This document shows positions 18,408-27,406 of a stretch of 64,000 nucleotides of DNA, one piece after another (the stretch's first letter is position 1; the number at the start of each line of letters is the position of its first letter). A program made the translations under genes and the position numbers. The notes beneath the pieces were generated by a model, which made no database searches, was not told the origin of the DNA, and worked only from the letters and a program-made list of their open reading frames with translations. The DNA is from Flavobacterium sp. (lineage in GTDB: Bacteria > Bacteroidota > Bacteroidia > Flavobacteriales > Flavobacteriaceae): contig NZ_JAPZUB010000011.1 in NCBI RefSeq assembly GCF_027533505.1, forward strand, positions 1-64,000. Direction: 5' to 3'.

Positions 18408-19005
18408 TAAAGTTTTTGTGAACGATAAACCACTTTTTTTGACAAACGAAGTGGCGAAAGAAACCGATTTTCAATTGTTTTTATTGGAAAGTATTGACAT
18501 CGAACAGCTTATTGTAAAGATGTTCAACAATAAGATTAAGAAGGCTTATTTGTACTATCCCGATGAAAAGGAAATCTTGAAAAAAGTCAAAGCCAAAATC
18601 CCTGTCAAGAAAGCTGGTGGAGGACTCGTTTACAATCAAAATGGCGACGTATTGTTTATTTTTCGCAACGGAAAATGGGATTTGCCCAAAGGAGGCGTTG
18701 AACGTGATGAAGCAATTGATGAAACGGCATTACGTGAAGTCGAGGAGGAAACGGGGGTTTATCCACTAAAAATTACACGAAAACTTCAAAAAACCTATCA
18801 TATTTTTAAAAGAGGAGGGAAATACCGTTTAAAAATCACCCATTGGTTTGAAATGAAAACCCATTTTGAAGGGGTTCCCGTTCCTCAAGCCAATGAAGGA
18901 ATTGAAAAGGTTGCTTGGCTTAACCCCGAGCAAGTACAAGAAGCTTTGCAAAATTCCTATGAAAACATCAAATTGCTTTTCGAGGAAATAAAAATGCCTC
19001 AATAA
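18403..19005 (+). CDS. NUDIX hydrolase
   Basis: A 200-residue protein with a complete Nudix box (GGVERDEAIDETALREVEEETGV, split here as GGVERDEA and REVEEETGV) in the middle. It therefore probably cleaves a nucleoside diphosphate linked to another moiety. The first 70 residues are a flavobacterial extension not needed for catalysis. The substrate is not predictable. The next gene, coaD, is convergent, with only 6 bases between the two stop codons. Confidence 0.88.
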   Translation: MYKVFVNDKPLFLTNEVAKETDFQLFLLESIDIEQLIVKMFNNKIKKAYLYYPDEKEILKKVKAKIPVKKAGGGLVYNQNGDVLFIFRNGKWDLPKGGVERDEAIDETALREVEEETGVYPLKITRKLQKTYHIFKRGGKYRLKITHWFEMKTHFEGVPVPQANEGIEKVAWLNPEQVQEALQNSYENIKLLFEEIKMPQ

Positions 19006-19011
19006 ACAAGA

Positions 19012-19470
19012 TTAGCGTTTTACGCGAACAGCCTCGGGGACAAGTACGGTATAATCGCCACCATTTCGTAATACATCCCGAACAATACTCGACGAAATAT
19101 AGGATGTTTTGGAAGCCGTCAATAAGAAAACAGTTTCAATTTTGGATAGCTTTCGGTTGGTGTGGGCAATGGCTTTTTCAAACTCAAAATCAGCAGGATT
19201 TCGTAATCCTCGTAATATAAAATCGGCCTTTTCTTTAATGCACAAGTCGATGGTCAAGCCTTCATAAGTAATGACGCGCACTTTGGGTTCGTGTTGAAAG
19301 GTTTCTTCGATAAAACGTTTGCGTTCTTCCAAGCTAAACATGTATTTTTTTTCGGCATTGACGCCAATAGCCACAATCACTTCATCAAATAACGATACCC
19401 CGCGCCGTATGATATCGTAATGCCCTAAAGTGATTGGGTCGAAGGAACCCGGAAAAATAGCTCGTTTCAT
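19012..19470 (-). CDS. coaD: Phosphopantetheine adenylyltransferase
   Basis: A 152-residue enzyme of coenzyme A synthesis, joining 4'-phosphopantetheine and ATP. The N-terminal FPGSFDPITLGHYDII holds the nucleotidyltransferase TxGH-type motif. The C-terminal ISSSIVRDVLRNGGD is the second conserved segment. The length matches the family. Confidence 0.96.
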   Translation of the reverse strand: MKRAIFPGSFDPITLGHYDIIRRGVSLFDEVIVAIGVNAEKKYMFSLEERKRFIEETFQHEPKVRVITYEGLTIDLCIKEKADFILRGLRNPADFEFEKAIAHTNRKLSKIETVFLLTASKTSYISSSIVRDVLRNGGDYTVLVPEAVRVKR

Positions 19471-19504
19471 AACCTTTGTGTAAAAGTTTTGTAAAGTTAG
19501 CGAA

Positions 19505-20128
19505 TTAGAATGAATTCAACTTTGATTTTTCAATGCCCTCAATGAAACCCTTAGTCTCCATTGTGTTCAAGTCGCTCAGAGTCAATGTTTCCTTCTGTTT
19601 ACGGTAATTGGCAGGTTCATTCAAATCGTCTAAATCAAAAAAAGTATTTTGGATATAGTCATTGTGCACTACTTTAAATACGGGGCCATTGCGTTCCAAA
19701 ATTTTAAATGAAGAATAATAGCCGTTTTTCGTTTCATAGAAAACCACATCTCCTTTTTGAAGTTGCTCAAGGGGATAATCAGTATGCGATTTCACATACC
19801 AATATTTTATCAATATACTTAAGGACAATAGTATTGCTAGTGAACCTGTAAACGTCCAAATAGGGAAGCGGCGTTTTTTTTGGGCAATAGCATCAACAAA
19901 AGCTTTACAATCTTGGGACAAATCTTCATACGCAATAGGGGTATTGCATGCTGTACAATGTATACTGCCGTGTCTTTTGACAGGAAATAATGGAATTAGC
20001 GTTAGATGCGTATAGTCGCAGTACAACTGAAGTTCAAGGTTTGTATTGTTTACATCACAACAGGGACATTTTCCTTGAAAGGTACTTTGATACCGAAGGT
20101 AAGTCGATGTTCCGACAATAACCATCAT
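19505..20128 (-). CDS. Zinc-ribbon-like membrane protein of unknown function
   Basis: A 207-residue protein I do not recognise. The N-terminal part has two CxxC pairs, CPCC and CTAC, about 40 residues apart, suggesting a zinc ribbon. A single membrane segment (IWTFTGSLAILLSLSILIKYW) follows, and then a C-terminal domain with KGDVVFYETKNGYYSSFKI. I start it at 20128, where ATG overlaps the ddl stop TGA (ATGA), so it is translationally coupled to ddl. Confidence 0.6.
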   Translation of the reverse strand: MMVIVGTSTYLRYQSTFQGKCPCCDVNNTNLELQLYCDYTHLTLIPLFPVKRHGSIHCTACNTPIAYEDLSQDCKAFVDAIAQKKRRFPIWTFTGSLAILLSLSILIKYWYVKSHTDYPLEQLQKGDVVFYETKNGYYSSFKILERNGPVFKVVHNDYIQNTFFDLDDLNEPANYRKQKETLTLSDLNTMETKGFIEGIEKSKLNSF

Positions 20129-21114
20129 AACTTCTCCCAAATCGGTTTTCGTTCCAAGGCCAACTGAATTTCATTGTCCAATAAATCGCTGAAAGCTAGT
20201 TGTGCAAATGCCGCTTGTTGCGGGAAAATGCTTTGTGGAGAAAGTCCAGGGTTGGTATTGATTTCAATAAAATGCGGAATCCCTTCCATAATGATAAAAT
20301 CAGTTCGTGAAAAACCAGTCATCCCTAAGGCTTCATAAACTTTTTTGGCTGTTTCTCGCACCCGTTGCTCGGTTGTGGAATCCAAGCGTGCGGGGGTGAT
20401 TTCCTCCGACTTTCCTTGGTATTTTGCTTCATAATCGAAAAAAGCATTTTGAGAAACGATTTCTGTAATGCCAAGCACAGTCACTTCACCTTTATAACGC
20501 ATGACACCTACAGACACTTCAGTACCTTTTAAATAGGATTCAATTAATATTTCGGGATCTTCCGCGAAAGCAAATCCTAAGGCCTTATCCAAATCGCTCA
20601 ACGATTGCACCATCGACACTCCCAAGGAACTACCCGATTGGTTGGGTTTGACAAAAAAAGGAAGTCCTAATTCTTGAACCAATGCGGCTCCATCAATCCC
20701 ATCGCCTTGTCGGATGTAGACTGACTTTGCTTTGGGAATTCCAAATTTTGAGAGTACAGAAAGGGTGTCTCTTTTGTTGAATGTTAATGCCGATTGATAA
20801 AAGTTGCAACCTGTATACGGCATATTGACCAGCTCCCAATAGGCTTGCAAATGCCCATCTTCACCGGGGGTTCCGTGAACTGTATTTACGGCTACCTGAA
20901 ATTGTATTTTTTGCCCCTCATAGACAAATGAAAAATCACTTTTGTCGATTGGGTAAGCGATGCCTTCGACCAAAACATGCCATCCTTCGGGGAGGATATG
21001 GACTTCAAAAGGCTTGTATTTGTTGCGATCCAATTGTGCTAAAATCAATTGACCACTTCGAAGCGATATTACCGATTCATCAGAATATCCGCCCATGACT
21101 ACTGCAACGTTCAT
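20125..21114 (-). CDS. ddl: D-alanine--D-alanine ligase
   Basis: A 329-residue ATP-grasp enzyme making the D-Ala-D-Ala dipeptide of peptidoglycan. The start region is MNVAVVMGGYSDESVISLRSG. NQSGSSLGV is the ATP loop, and INTNPGLSPQSIFPQQA holds the metal-binding and D-Ala-binding residues. The ATG at 21114 matches the family start better than the longer reading. TATTTTTG (21148-21141) lies upstream. Confidence 0.95.
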   Translation of the reverse strand: MNVAVVMGGYSDESVISLRSGQLILAQLDRNKYKPFEVHILPEGWHVLVEGIAYPIDKSDFSFVYEGQKIQFQVAVNTVHGTPGEDGHLQAYWELVNMPYTGCNFYQSALTFNKRDTLSVLSKFGIPKAKSVYIRQGDGIDGAALVQELGLPFFVKPNQSGSSLGVSMVQSLSDLDKALGFAFAEDPEILIESYLKGTEVSVGVMRYKGEVTVLGITEIVSQNAFFDYEAKYQGKSEEITPARLDSTTEQRVRETAKKVYEALGMTGFSRTDFIIMEGIPHFIEINTNPGLSPQSIFPQQAAFAQLAFSDLLDNEIQLALERKPIWEKL

Positions 21115-21140
21115 TCGGTTTATTTTAATTTCTATTCCCA

Positions 21141-21180
21141 CAAAAATAGCATAAAAGTGCCACTAAAAATTATATCTTTG
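21141..21180. promoter_or_regulatory. Divergent promoters for ddl (-) and the PASTA gene (+)
   Basis: CAAAAATA at 21141-21148 is TATTTTTG on the minus strand, upstream of ddl. TATCTTTG at 21173-21180 reads on the plus strand, 16 bases before the PASTA gene ATG. The two -7 elements diverge within 40 bases. Confidence 0.6.
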
Positions 21181-21195
21181 TCGAAATTGTTACCT

Positions 21196-21819
21196 ATGAG
21201 TTTGCGAAAGTATCTAACGAGTAAAGTGTTTTTTGCCCAAATGGGAGCAGCCTTGTTGGTTGTTGGGGTATTGGCTTTTTTCTTTTTTCATTGGATCACC
21301 TTTGTGACAAATCACGGACAAGAAATTACAGTTCCTAATTTAAGTAAATTAACGCCCGAAGAAGCCGAGGCTAAGCTCGATGAGCTCGATCTTGATTATG
21401 AAATTATCGATACCGTTGATTATATTGCTGATTTCCCCAAGCTGACTATTGTGCAACAAGAGCCCACTGCGGGAAGTAAAGTAAAAGGCGGTAGAACCAT
21501 ATACATCAAATTGAATGCCTCAACCTACACGATGGTTGCCGTGCCCGACTTGATTGAAAAAACCTATCGTCAAGCTGTTCCTACTTTAAAAGCTATTGGT
21601 CTGCAAGAAGGTGCGATTACCTATAAACCCTACATTGGGAAAGATATGGTTCTTGAAATGTGGATGGATGGTAAAAAAATTAAGGCAGGAACTAAGGTGC
21701 TTAAATCCTCCAAAATTGATTTGGTTTTGGGTGATGGGAAGTTGGTGTATCAAGAAACTGAAAACGATTCCATCCCCGAAATAGAAACTCCTATAGATAC
21801 ATTGACCAATGGACTTTAA
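21196..21819 (+). CDS. PASTA-domain membrane protein
   Basis: A 207-residue protein with one N-terminal membrane anchor (about 13-37) and two extracytoplasmic PASTA domains. The first contains EITVPNLSKLTPEEAEAKL and QQEPTAGSKVKGGRTIYI, and the second begins MVAVPDLIEKTYRQAVPTL. PASTA domains bind peptidoglycan stem peptides or muropeptides. No kinase or penicillin-binding domain is attached. Being divergent from ddl, it fits a cell-wall role. ATG at 21196 follows the promoter. Confidence 0.88.
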   Translation: MSLRKYLTSKVFFAQMGAALLVVGVLAFFFFHWITFVTNHGQEITVPNLSKLTPEEAEAKLDELDLDYEIIDTVDYIADFPKLTIVQQEPTAGSKVKGGRTIYIKLNASTYTMVAVPDLIEKTYRQAVPTLKAIGLQEGAITYKPYIGKDMVLEMWMDGKKIKAGTKVLKSSKIDLVLGDGKLVYQETENDSIPEIETPIDTLTNGL

Positions 21820-22849
21820 AGAGGAATGGAGTGAACCCGAGGAGGCACTTTTTGAGCATTTTCGCTTTGAAGTCCCCAAAGGACAAGGGTTGATGCGAAT
21901 CGACAAGTATTTGCAATTACAAATTCCCAATATTTCACGCAATAAATTACAGAATGCGGCTGATAGCGGTCAGGTTCTTGTCAATGAAACCGCTGTAAAA
22001 TCCAATTACAAAGTCAAACCCGACGATATCATCCGTATTGTTTTAGCGCATCCGCCTTTTGAGCATAAAATAATTCCCGAGGATATCCCTCTTGATATCG
22101 TATATGAAGACGACGCTTTGGTGGTGATCAATAAACCGCCGGGCTTGGTGGTTCACCCAGGGCATGGAAACTACACAGGAACCTTAGTCAATGCCTTAGC
22201 CTATCATTACGGTAACCGATTGCCGCTGAATAGTTCAGAGCGACCCGGTTTGGTGCATCGTATTGATAAAGATACGTCAGGTTTATTGGTTGTCGCCAAA
22301 ACGGAACAGGCGATGACGCATTTGGCCAAACAGTTTGAAGAAAAAACGTCTGAACGGGAATATGTTGCCTTGGTGTGGGGAAATGTCGTTGATGATGCCG
22401 GAACAATCGAAGGAAATATTGCCCGTCATGTTCGCGATCGAATGCAAATGGCTGTTTTTGAAGATCCTGAGATAGGGAAACACGCGGTGACCCATTACCG
22501 TGTTTTGGAACGTTTTGGGTATGTAACCTTAATTTCTTGTCAGCTAGAAACAGGTCGTACCCACCAAATCCGCGTGCACATGAAACATATAGGACATACG
22601 TTGTTTAATGATGAACGGTATGGCGGAAATGCCCTTTTAAAAGGAACGACTTTTACCAAATACAAACAGTTTGTGGAAAATTGTTTCAAAGTACTTCCCC
22701 GCCAAGCATTGCATGCCAAAACCTTAGGATTTATGCATCCTGTAACGAATAAATTTATGCGATTCGATTCGGAAATCCCTCAAGATTTAGTCGAATGTAT
22801 TGACAAATGGCGTACCTATTCAAAGTCGCATACGATAGACGAAGATTAA
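21809..22849 (+). CDS. rluD: RluA-family 23S rRNA pseudouridine synthase (RluD-like)
   Basis: A 346-residue pseudouridine synthase. An N-terminal S4 RNA-binding domain (RIDKYLQLQIPNISRNKLQNA) precedes the RluA catalytic domain. Motif II is GLVHRIDKDTSGLLVVAK, containing the catalytic aspartate. It overlaps the PASTA gene by 11 bases, so translation is coupled. RluD-type is the closest reading, but the target uridines are not proven. Confidence 0.88.
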   Translation: MDFKEEWSEPEEALFEHFRFEVPKGQGLMRIDKYLQLQIPNISRNKLQNAADSGQVLVNETAVKSNYKVKPDDIIRIVLAHPPFEHKIIPEDIPLDIVYEDDALVVINKPPGLVVHPGHGNYTGTLVNALAYHYGNRLPLNSSERPGLVHRIDKDTSGLLVVAKTEQAMTHLAKQFEEKTSEREYVALVWGNVVDDAGTIEGNIARHVRDRMQMAVFEDPEIGKHAVTHYRVLERFGYVTLISCQLETGRTHQIRVHMKHIGHTLFNDERYGGNALLKGTTFTKYKQFVENCFKVLPRQALHAKTLGFMHPVTNKFMRFDSEIPQDLVECIDKWRTYSKSHTIDED

Positions 22850-22878
22850 AAAAGACCCCAAATTTGGAGGCTTATTTT

Positions 22879-23964
22879 TTATTGAATAATTACTTTTTGC
22901 GTTATCGATTCTTTTCCTGATTCCATTTTGAAAAAATAAAAACCACTGGGGATGTCTTTTATTTCCAGTGTATTATTGGAAAATGAAGGCCGTTCCAACC
23001 GCATGATTTCTTGTCCATGGATTGTATATACCGCAATACGGTCAATAGTCGTATTTGTTTGCACATAGACCGAATGGGTAGAAGAGGGATTTGGGAAAAT
23101 TCCAACATCGGTGGTGTCAAATGTGTTTTGATTTAAGAAAATAGTAGGCCAGCGGTTTTGCGCCACGGGGCCTCCCCAAATGCGTGTCGCCAAATAGGGA
23201 TTGTCAATAAACGGATTTCGATTTCCTTGGGCAAAGTTGTTAAACAAATTGCTCATATAGGTGTTGCGGTTGTCTTCATATTGTGATACGGGATCCTCTG
23301 CATTCCATTGCAATAACAAATCAATCATATTCGTATCGGAGGCAACAGGATTACCCACCGCGACCATAGAGGGCAAACATTGTGCACCGTAATGCAAATA
23401 CATGTACATCAAAATTCGAGCAACATCTCCTTTCCATTCATCGCCTGGATACCAACTCGTGGTGCCAATGGTGTAGGAAGCTGTCCCCGATCCGTTGGCA
23501 TACAAACGATTGCCTCGACTGGCATTGCGTTGAACGTCACAAGCGCGAAGCATGTGGGCGTCGGCTCCGGGTCCCATTTGTCCCAAATCAGGATTTCCTA
23601 ACGATTGTGCATAAATATGTTCCCGATTCCAATCGCCGTTATTGCCGCTGTTTGAATTTCGGTCTCTTGTTCGGTCGTTAGTAACATCACTATCTTGCCC
23701 AGCTTCCCAACCGTAAACGAGCAAAACATTATTGGTATTGGTAGGGTCTAAATCAACCGCTTTGATTGCATTCCAAACCCCAGGGGTATACGAAAGTTCT
23801 ACGGTATGGGTATCAATAATTTTATTGGCCAAAGCATCTTGTAATGCACTTCCCGTGAGCGTCCAGTTAAACCCGTTGTAGTAGGGAGAGGCAGGTGCGC
23901 CGTTTTGAGCAGATGCCATACCGATGGCACAGGAGGCCAAAAGGGATAAAAAATTTGTTTTCAT
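22879..23964 (-). CDS. Endonuclease I family secreted nuclease with T9SS sorting domain
   Basis: A 361-residue exported nuclease with signal peptide MKTNFLSLLASCAIGMASA|Q. The endonuclease I core contains WNREHIYAQSLG (catalytic histidine region), GPGADAHMLRACD and NASRGNRLY. The last 75 residues are a type A T9SS sorting domain (IFPNPSSTHSVYV...GFYFFKMESG...QKVIIQ). The enzyme should therefore be released or surface-attached through type IX secretion. A likely role is degrading extracellular DNA for nutrients. Confidence 0.92.
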   Translation of the reverse strand: MKTNFLSLLASCAIGMASAQNGAPASPYYNGFNWTLTGSALQDALANKIIDTHTVELSYTPGVWNAIKAVDLDPTNTNNVLLVYGWEAGQDSDVTNDRTRDRNSNSGNNGDWNREHIYAQSLGNPDLGQMGPGADAHMLRACDVQRNASRGNRLYANGSGTASYTIGTTSWYPGDEWKGDVARILMYMYLHYGAQCLPSMVAVGNPVASDTNMIDLLLQWNAEDPVSQYEDNRNTYMSNLFNNFAQGNRNPFIDNPYLATRIWGGPVAQNRWPTIFLNQNTFDTTDVGIFPNPSSTHSVYVQTNTTIDRIAVYTIHGQEIMRLERPSFSNNTLEIKDIPSGFYFFKMESGKESITQKVIIQ

Positions 23965-23969
23965 GTATG

Positions 23970-25181
23970 TTATTTTCTTTGAAGTAAGGCCATGTAGAAT
24001 CCGTCAAATCCAGATTCTGAGGCCAATATTTTTTCGTCTTTAACGAATTGAAATGCTTTCCCGTTTTCGGTTTGTAAAAAGCGTTGTACTTGTTCTTGAT
24101 TTTCGGAGGGTAACACCGAACAAGTGGCGTAGACCAATTTCCCTCCTGGCTTTACCATTTTGGAATAGGTTTCCAAAACTTCGGCTTGAACGGCCCGAAT
24201 ATTATCGATAAACTCCGGTTGAAGTTTCCATTTGGCATCAGGATTTCGTTTTAATACACCCAAACCGCTGCATGGTGCATCGATAAGCACGCGGTCGGCT
24301 TTTTCATAAAGTTTTTTGATGACTTTGGTCGAATCAATAACGCGGTAATCGATATTGTGAGCCCCATTTCTTCGGGCGCGTAATTTTAATTCTTTTAATT
24401 TACTTTCATACAAATCCATGGCAATGATTTGCCCTTTGTTTTGCATCAAAGCCGCAAGATGTAAGGTTTTGCCTCCCGCACCCGCACAAGCATCAATGAC
24501 TTTCATCCCGGGTTCCACTTCTAAAAAAGCAGCCACTTTTTGAGACGAACCATCTTGTACTTCAAACCATCCGTCTTTAAAAACATCGGTCATAAAAACG
24601 TTGGCGCGTTCGGGAAGAATTAATCCTTCGGGAAGATGTGGAATAGGTTCGGTAACAATATCCAAATCCATCAATCGTGCACGTACTTGTTCCCGGGTAG
24701 CTTTCAACGTATTGACACGTAAAACAACATCCGCCATCCGATTTTGAGCCGCAATTTCTTTGGTCCAAATGGCTTCACCGAGTTCTTGAACGCCCAATTC
24801 ATCCATCCAATCGGGAATTGATTCACGAAGTTTACGAACTTTGGATAATTCGTCAAAACGACCTTTTATTTTGCGTTGGGGTGTAGTTTCAAAATATTTC
24901 CAATCGGGAAGGGGATAGCCTCGAAGGACCGCCCAAACGGCAAACATGCGCCATAATTTATCGCGATCAAAAGGCGTTTTCACTTCAGCAATCTCGGCAT
25001 ACAATCGCTTCCAACGCACCATGTCATAAATGGTTTCAGCAACGAATTTACGGTCGTGACTTCCCCAACGTTTGTCTTTTTTTAAAGCACGGGCTACTAC
25101 TTTGTCGGCGTATTCTCCCTCATTAAAAATTGCATCCAGGGCATCAATGGTCGTAAATACCAAGTTACGGTGTAATCTCAT
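23970..25181 (-). CDS. RsmB/NOP-family rRNA cytosine-C5 methyltransferase
   Basis: A 403-residue SAM-dependent RNA m5C methyltransferase with an N-terminal NusB-like helical part. The SAM motif is DACAGAGGKTLHLAAL. The two catalytic cysteines lie in DAPCSGLG and VYATCSVLPSENQEQV. The endonuclease gene starts 5 bases downstream. TACCTTTG (25208-25201) lies upstream. The exact rRNA position is not predictable. Confidence 0.9.
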   Translation of the reverse strand: MRLHRNLVFTTIDALDAIFNEGEYADKVVARALKKDKRWGSHDRKFVAETIYDMVRWKRLYAEIAEVKTPFDRDKLWRMFAVWAVLRGYPLPDWKYFETTPQRKIKGRFDELSKVRKLRESIPDWMDELGVQELGEAIWTKEIAAQNRMADVVLRVNTLKATREQVRARLMDLDIVTEPIPHLPEGLILPERANVFMTDVFKDGWFEVQDGSSQKVAAFLEVEPGMKVIDACAGAGGKTLHLAALMQNKGQIIAMDLYESKLKELKLRARRNGAHNIDYRVIDSTKVIKKLYEKADRVLIDAPCSGLGVLKRNPDAKWKLQPEFIDNIRAVQAEVLETYSKMVKPGGKLVYATCSVLPSENQEQVQRFLQTENGKAFQFVKDEKILASESGFDGFYMALLQRK

Positions 25182-25200
25182 TATTCAAAATCTAAGCCTG

Positions 25201-25208
25201 CAAAGGTA
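25201..25208 (-). promoter_or_regulatory. -7 element TACCTTTG for the rRNA methyltransferase
   Basis: CAAAGGTA on the plus strand reads TACCTTTG on the minus strand, 20 bases before the ATG. Confidence 0.55.
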
Positions 25209-25251
25209 ACTTTTTTTCTATTAGGTTGAAGGTGTACAGGGATTATATGAC

Positions 25252-25284
25252 CAAAAAAAAGCAGCTCCGAAGAACTGCTTTGGG
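25252..25284 (-). terminator. kup terminator
   Basis: AAAGCAG (25258-25264) pairs with CTGCTTT (25275-25281). On the minus strand a run of T follows. It lies directly after the kup stop codon. Confidence 0.75.
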
Positions 25285-25285
25285 T

Positions 25286-27280
25286 TTATTTTTCATTCTC
25301 ACAACCGTGATGATCCAAGCGGCGCATTTCGATGCGTTCAGGGGCATGCAGCACCATTGGGAATTGCTCTACTTTCACTGAACTGGCATCCAAACCGAAG
25401 GCTTTTTCTTCTGATAGCGAGAATTTTTTCAATACAAAATACGAGTTCATTACAATATTTTCAAAGAACGTAATGTCACTGTCGTTGGATAAGAACTTTT
25501 CGGACAGCACAAATTTGAAATCTCCAATAATATTGTTTTTATTCAACGATTCATAGCGGCTGGTAACATCTACTTCGCCATTTTGTACCATGTCTTTGAT
25601 TACTTCTTTAAACATTAAATTAATTTTGGTTGCCTCACGGAAACCGAGATAAAAGTCAATTCGATACAAGTCGTCTTTAATGATTTCCGATACTTTGTAT
25701 TCTTTGCGATAGGGTTCATTCAACACATTCACGTGAATAAACCAATACATATCGGCGCGTTTGGGTCTTTTTTGAAGAATGGAGTACATCACTTTTTCTT
25801 CAATTTCATCGACGCGATTGGAATTGGTCATGTATACCAAATGGGTCGCATATTTGGGAATAGACAGATCCAAACTCAACTCAGCCAATACTTTTTTGTA
25901 ATTGTCGATTTTGACAATCTTGGTATAACTTTTACTAATTTTCTTCGCCAAATACCAAGTCGACATAATGCTTATTAGGACAATAGCAATGAATAAGGTC
26001 ACAAAACCACCGTCCATGAATTTTACAATATTGGCCGCCAAGAAGCTGAATTCAATCGCTAAATAAACAATGATCAGTGGCGCAATAAAATACCACTTTA
26101 CTCTTTTTAAAATCAAATAATAATTGAGCAAAATAGTGGTCATGATCATACACAAAATGATGGCTAAACCATACGCATGTTCCATATTACTCGATTCTTT
26201 GAAGTAAAGGACGATTCCCACACATCCTAAAAACAAAAGCCAGTTGATGGAAGGAATGTACAATTGTCCTTTTTGATCCGAAGGGAATTTGATGCGCACT
26301 TTAGGCCAAAAATTAAGTCGCATCGCCTCATTGATTAAGGTAAACGATCCACTAATTAAGGCTTGAGAAGCGATTACTGCTGCCAAGGTAGCCACCACAA
26401 TTCCGATGGGTTGAAACCATTTGGCCATAATTAAATAGAAAGGATTCGGATTGGAACTTCCCAATTCCATTAGGGTTAGACCTTGGTGATCGAGAAGATA
26501 AGCTCCTTGTCCGAAATAGTTCAAGATCAATGTAGTTTTGACAAACATCCAACTGACCCGAATGTTTTTACGTCCACAATGCCCCATGTCAGAATAGAGT
26601 GCCTCGGCTCCGGTTGTGCACAAGAACACAGCTCCGAGAATGAAAAACCCTTGTTCGCTAACATCACTAGTCAACATATGGTATGCATAATAGGGGTTTA
26701 AAGCCCGAAATACATCCAAATTTTGGGTCATTTGAATTACGCCCAAAACACCAAGCATGGTAAACCAAATTAGCATCATTGGGGCAAAGAATTTCCCAAC
26801 TAATTTCGAACCAAATTGTTGAATGGTAAACAGTACAAATAAGATACTAATTACAATGGGAATGGTTGGGATGTCGGGATTAAAATTGCGCAAACCTTCT
26901 ACCGCAGAGGATACCGATACCGGAGGCGTAATGATTCCATCCGCTAACAAGGCGCTACCGCCAATGATGGCAGGTACAATAAGCCACTGAATTTTGGTTC
27001 GTTTGACCAAGGCATACAAGGCAAAAATCCCTCCTTCACCGTGGTTATCGGCTCCAAGCGTGATGATTACATATTTCAGGGTGGTCTGTAAGGTAAGCGT
27101 CCAGAAGATACAGGAAAGTCCGCCTAAAATTAAATCTTGCGAAATAACACTGTCGCCAATGATGGCTTTCATTACATATAAAGGAGAAGTACCTATATCG
27201 CCATAAATGATCCCCAAGGTTACCAATAATCCCGCAGCGGAAAGTCTGCTGTGAAGATTTTGATGTGAATGCGAACTCAT
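25286..27280 (-). CDS. kup: KUP-family potassium transporter
   Basis: A 664-residue KUP/HAK/KT potassium-proton symporter in the inner membrane. The N-terminal LGIIYGDIGTSPLYVMKAIIG is the family signature. About 12 membrane helices follow up to residue ~440, then a cytoplasmic C-terminal domain of ~220 residues. The length matches the family. TACATTTG (27310-27303) precedes it and a terminator follows. Confidence 0.95.
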   Translation of the reverse strand: MSSHSHQNLHSRLSAAGLLVTLGIIYGDIGTSPLYVMKAIIGDSVISQDLILGGLSCIFWTLTLQTTLKYVIITLGADNHGEGGIFALYALVKRTKIQWLIVPAIIGGSALLADGIITPPVSVSSAVEGLRNFNPDIPTIPIVISILFVLFTIQQFGSKLVGKFFAPMMLIWFTMLGVLGVIQMTQNLDVFRALNPYYAYHMLTSDVSEQGFFILGAVFLCTTGAEALYSDMGHCGRKNIRVSWMFVKTTLILNYFGQGAYLLDHQGLTLMELGSSNPNPFYLIMAKWFQPIGIVVATLAAVIASQALISGSFTLINEAMRLNFWPKVRIKFPSDQKGQLYIPSINWLLFLGCVGIVLYFKESSNMEHAYGLAIILCMIMTTILLNYYLILKRVKWYFIAPLIIVYLAIEFSFLAANIVKFMDGGFVTLFIAIVLISIMSTWYLAKKISKSYTKIVKIDNYKKVLAELSLDLSIPKYATHLVYMTNSNRVDEIEEKVMYSILQKRPKRADMYWFIHVNVLNEPYRKEYKVSEIIKDDLYRIDFYLGFREATKINLMFKEVIKDMVQNGEVDVTSRYESLNKNNIIGDFKFVLSEKFLSNDSDITFFENIVMNSYFVLKKFSLSEEKAFGLDASSVKVEQFPMVLHAPERIEMRRLDHHGCENEK

Positions 27281-27302
27281 AAAAAAATATTAAAAAAGTT
27301 CA

Positions 27303-27310
27303 CAAATGTA
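27303..27310 (-). promoter_or_regulatory. -7 element TACATTTG for kup
   Basis: CAAATGTA on the plus strand reads TACATTTG on the minus strand, 22 bases before the kup ATG. Confidence 0.55.
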
Positions 27311-27406
27311 TTACTTTTCAAAGTTCTAAAATAAAAAAGCACCGAAATAATTCGATGCTTTGGGTATGATTTATTTAACTTTCTTTTAACGACCTCTATT
27401 TTCATA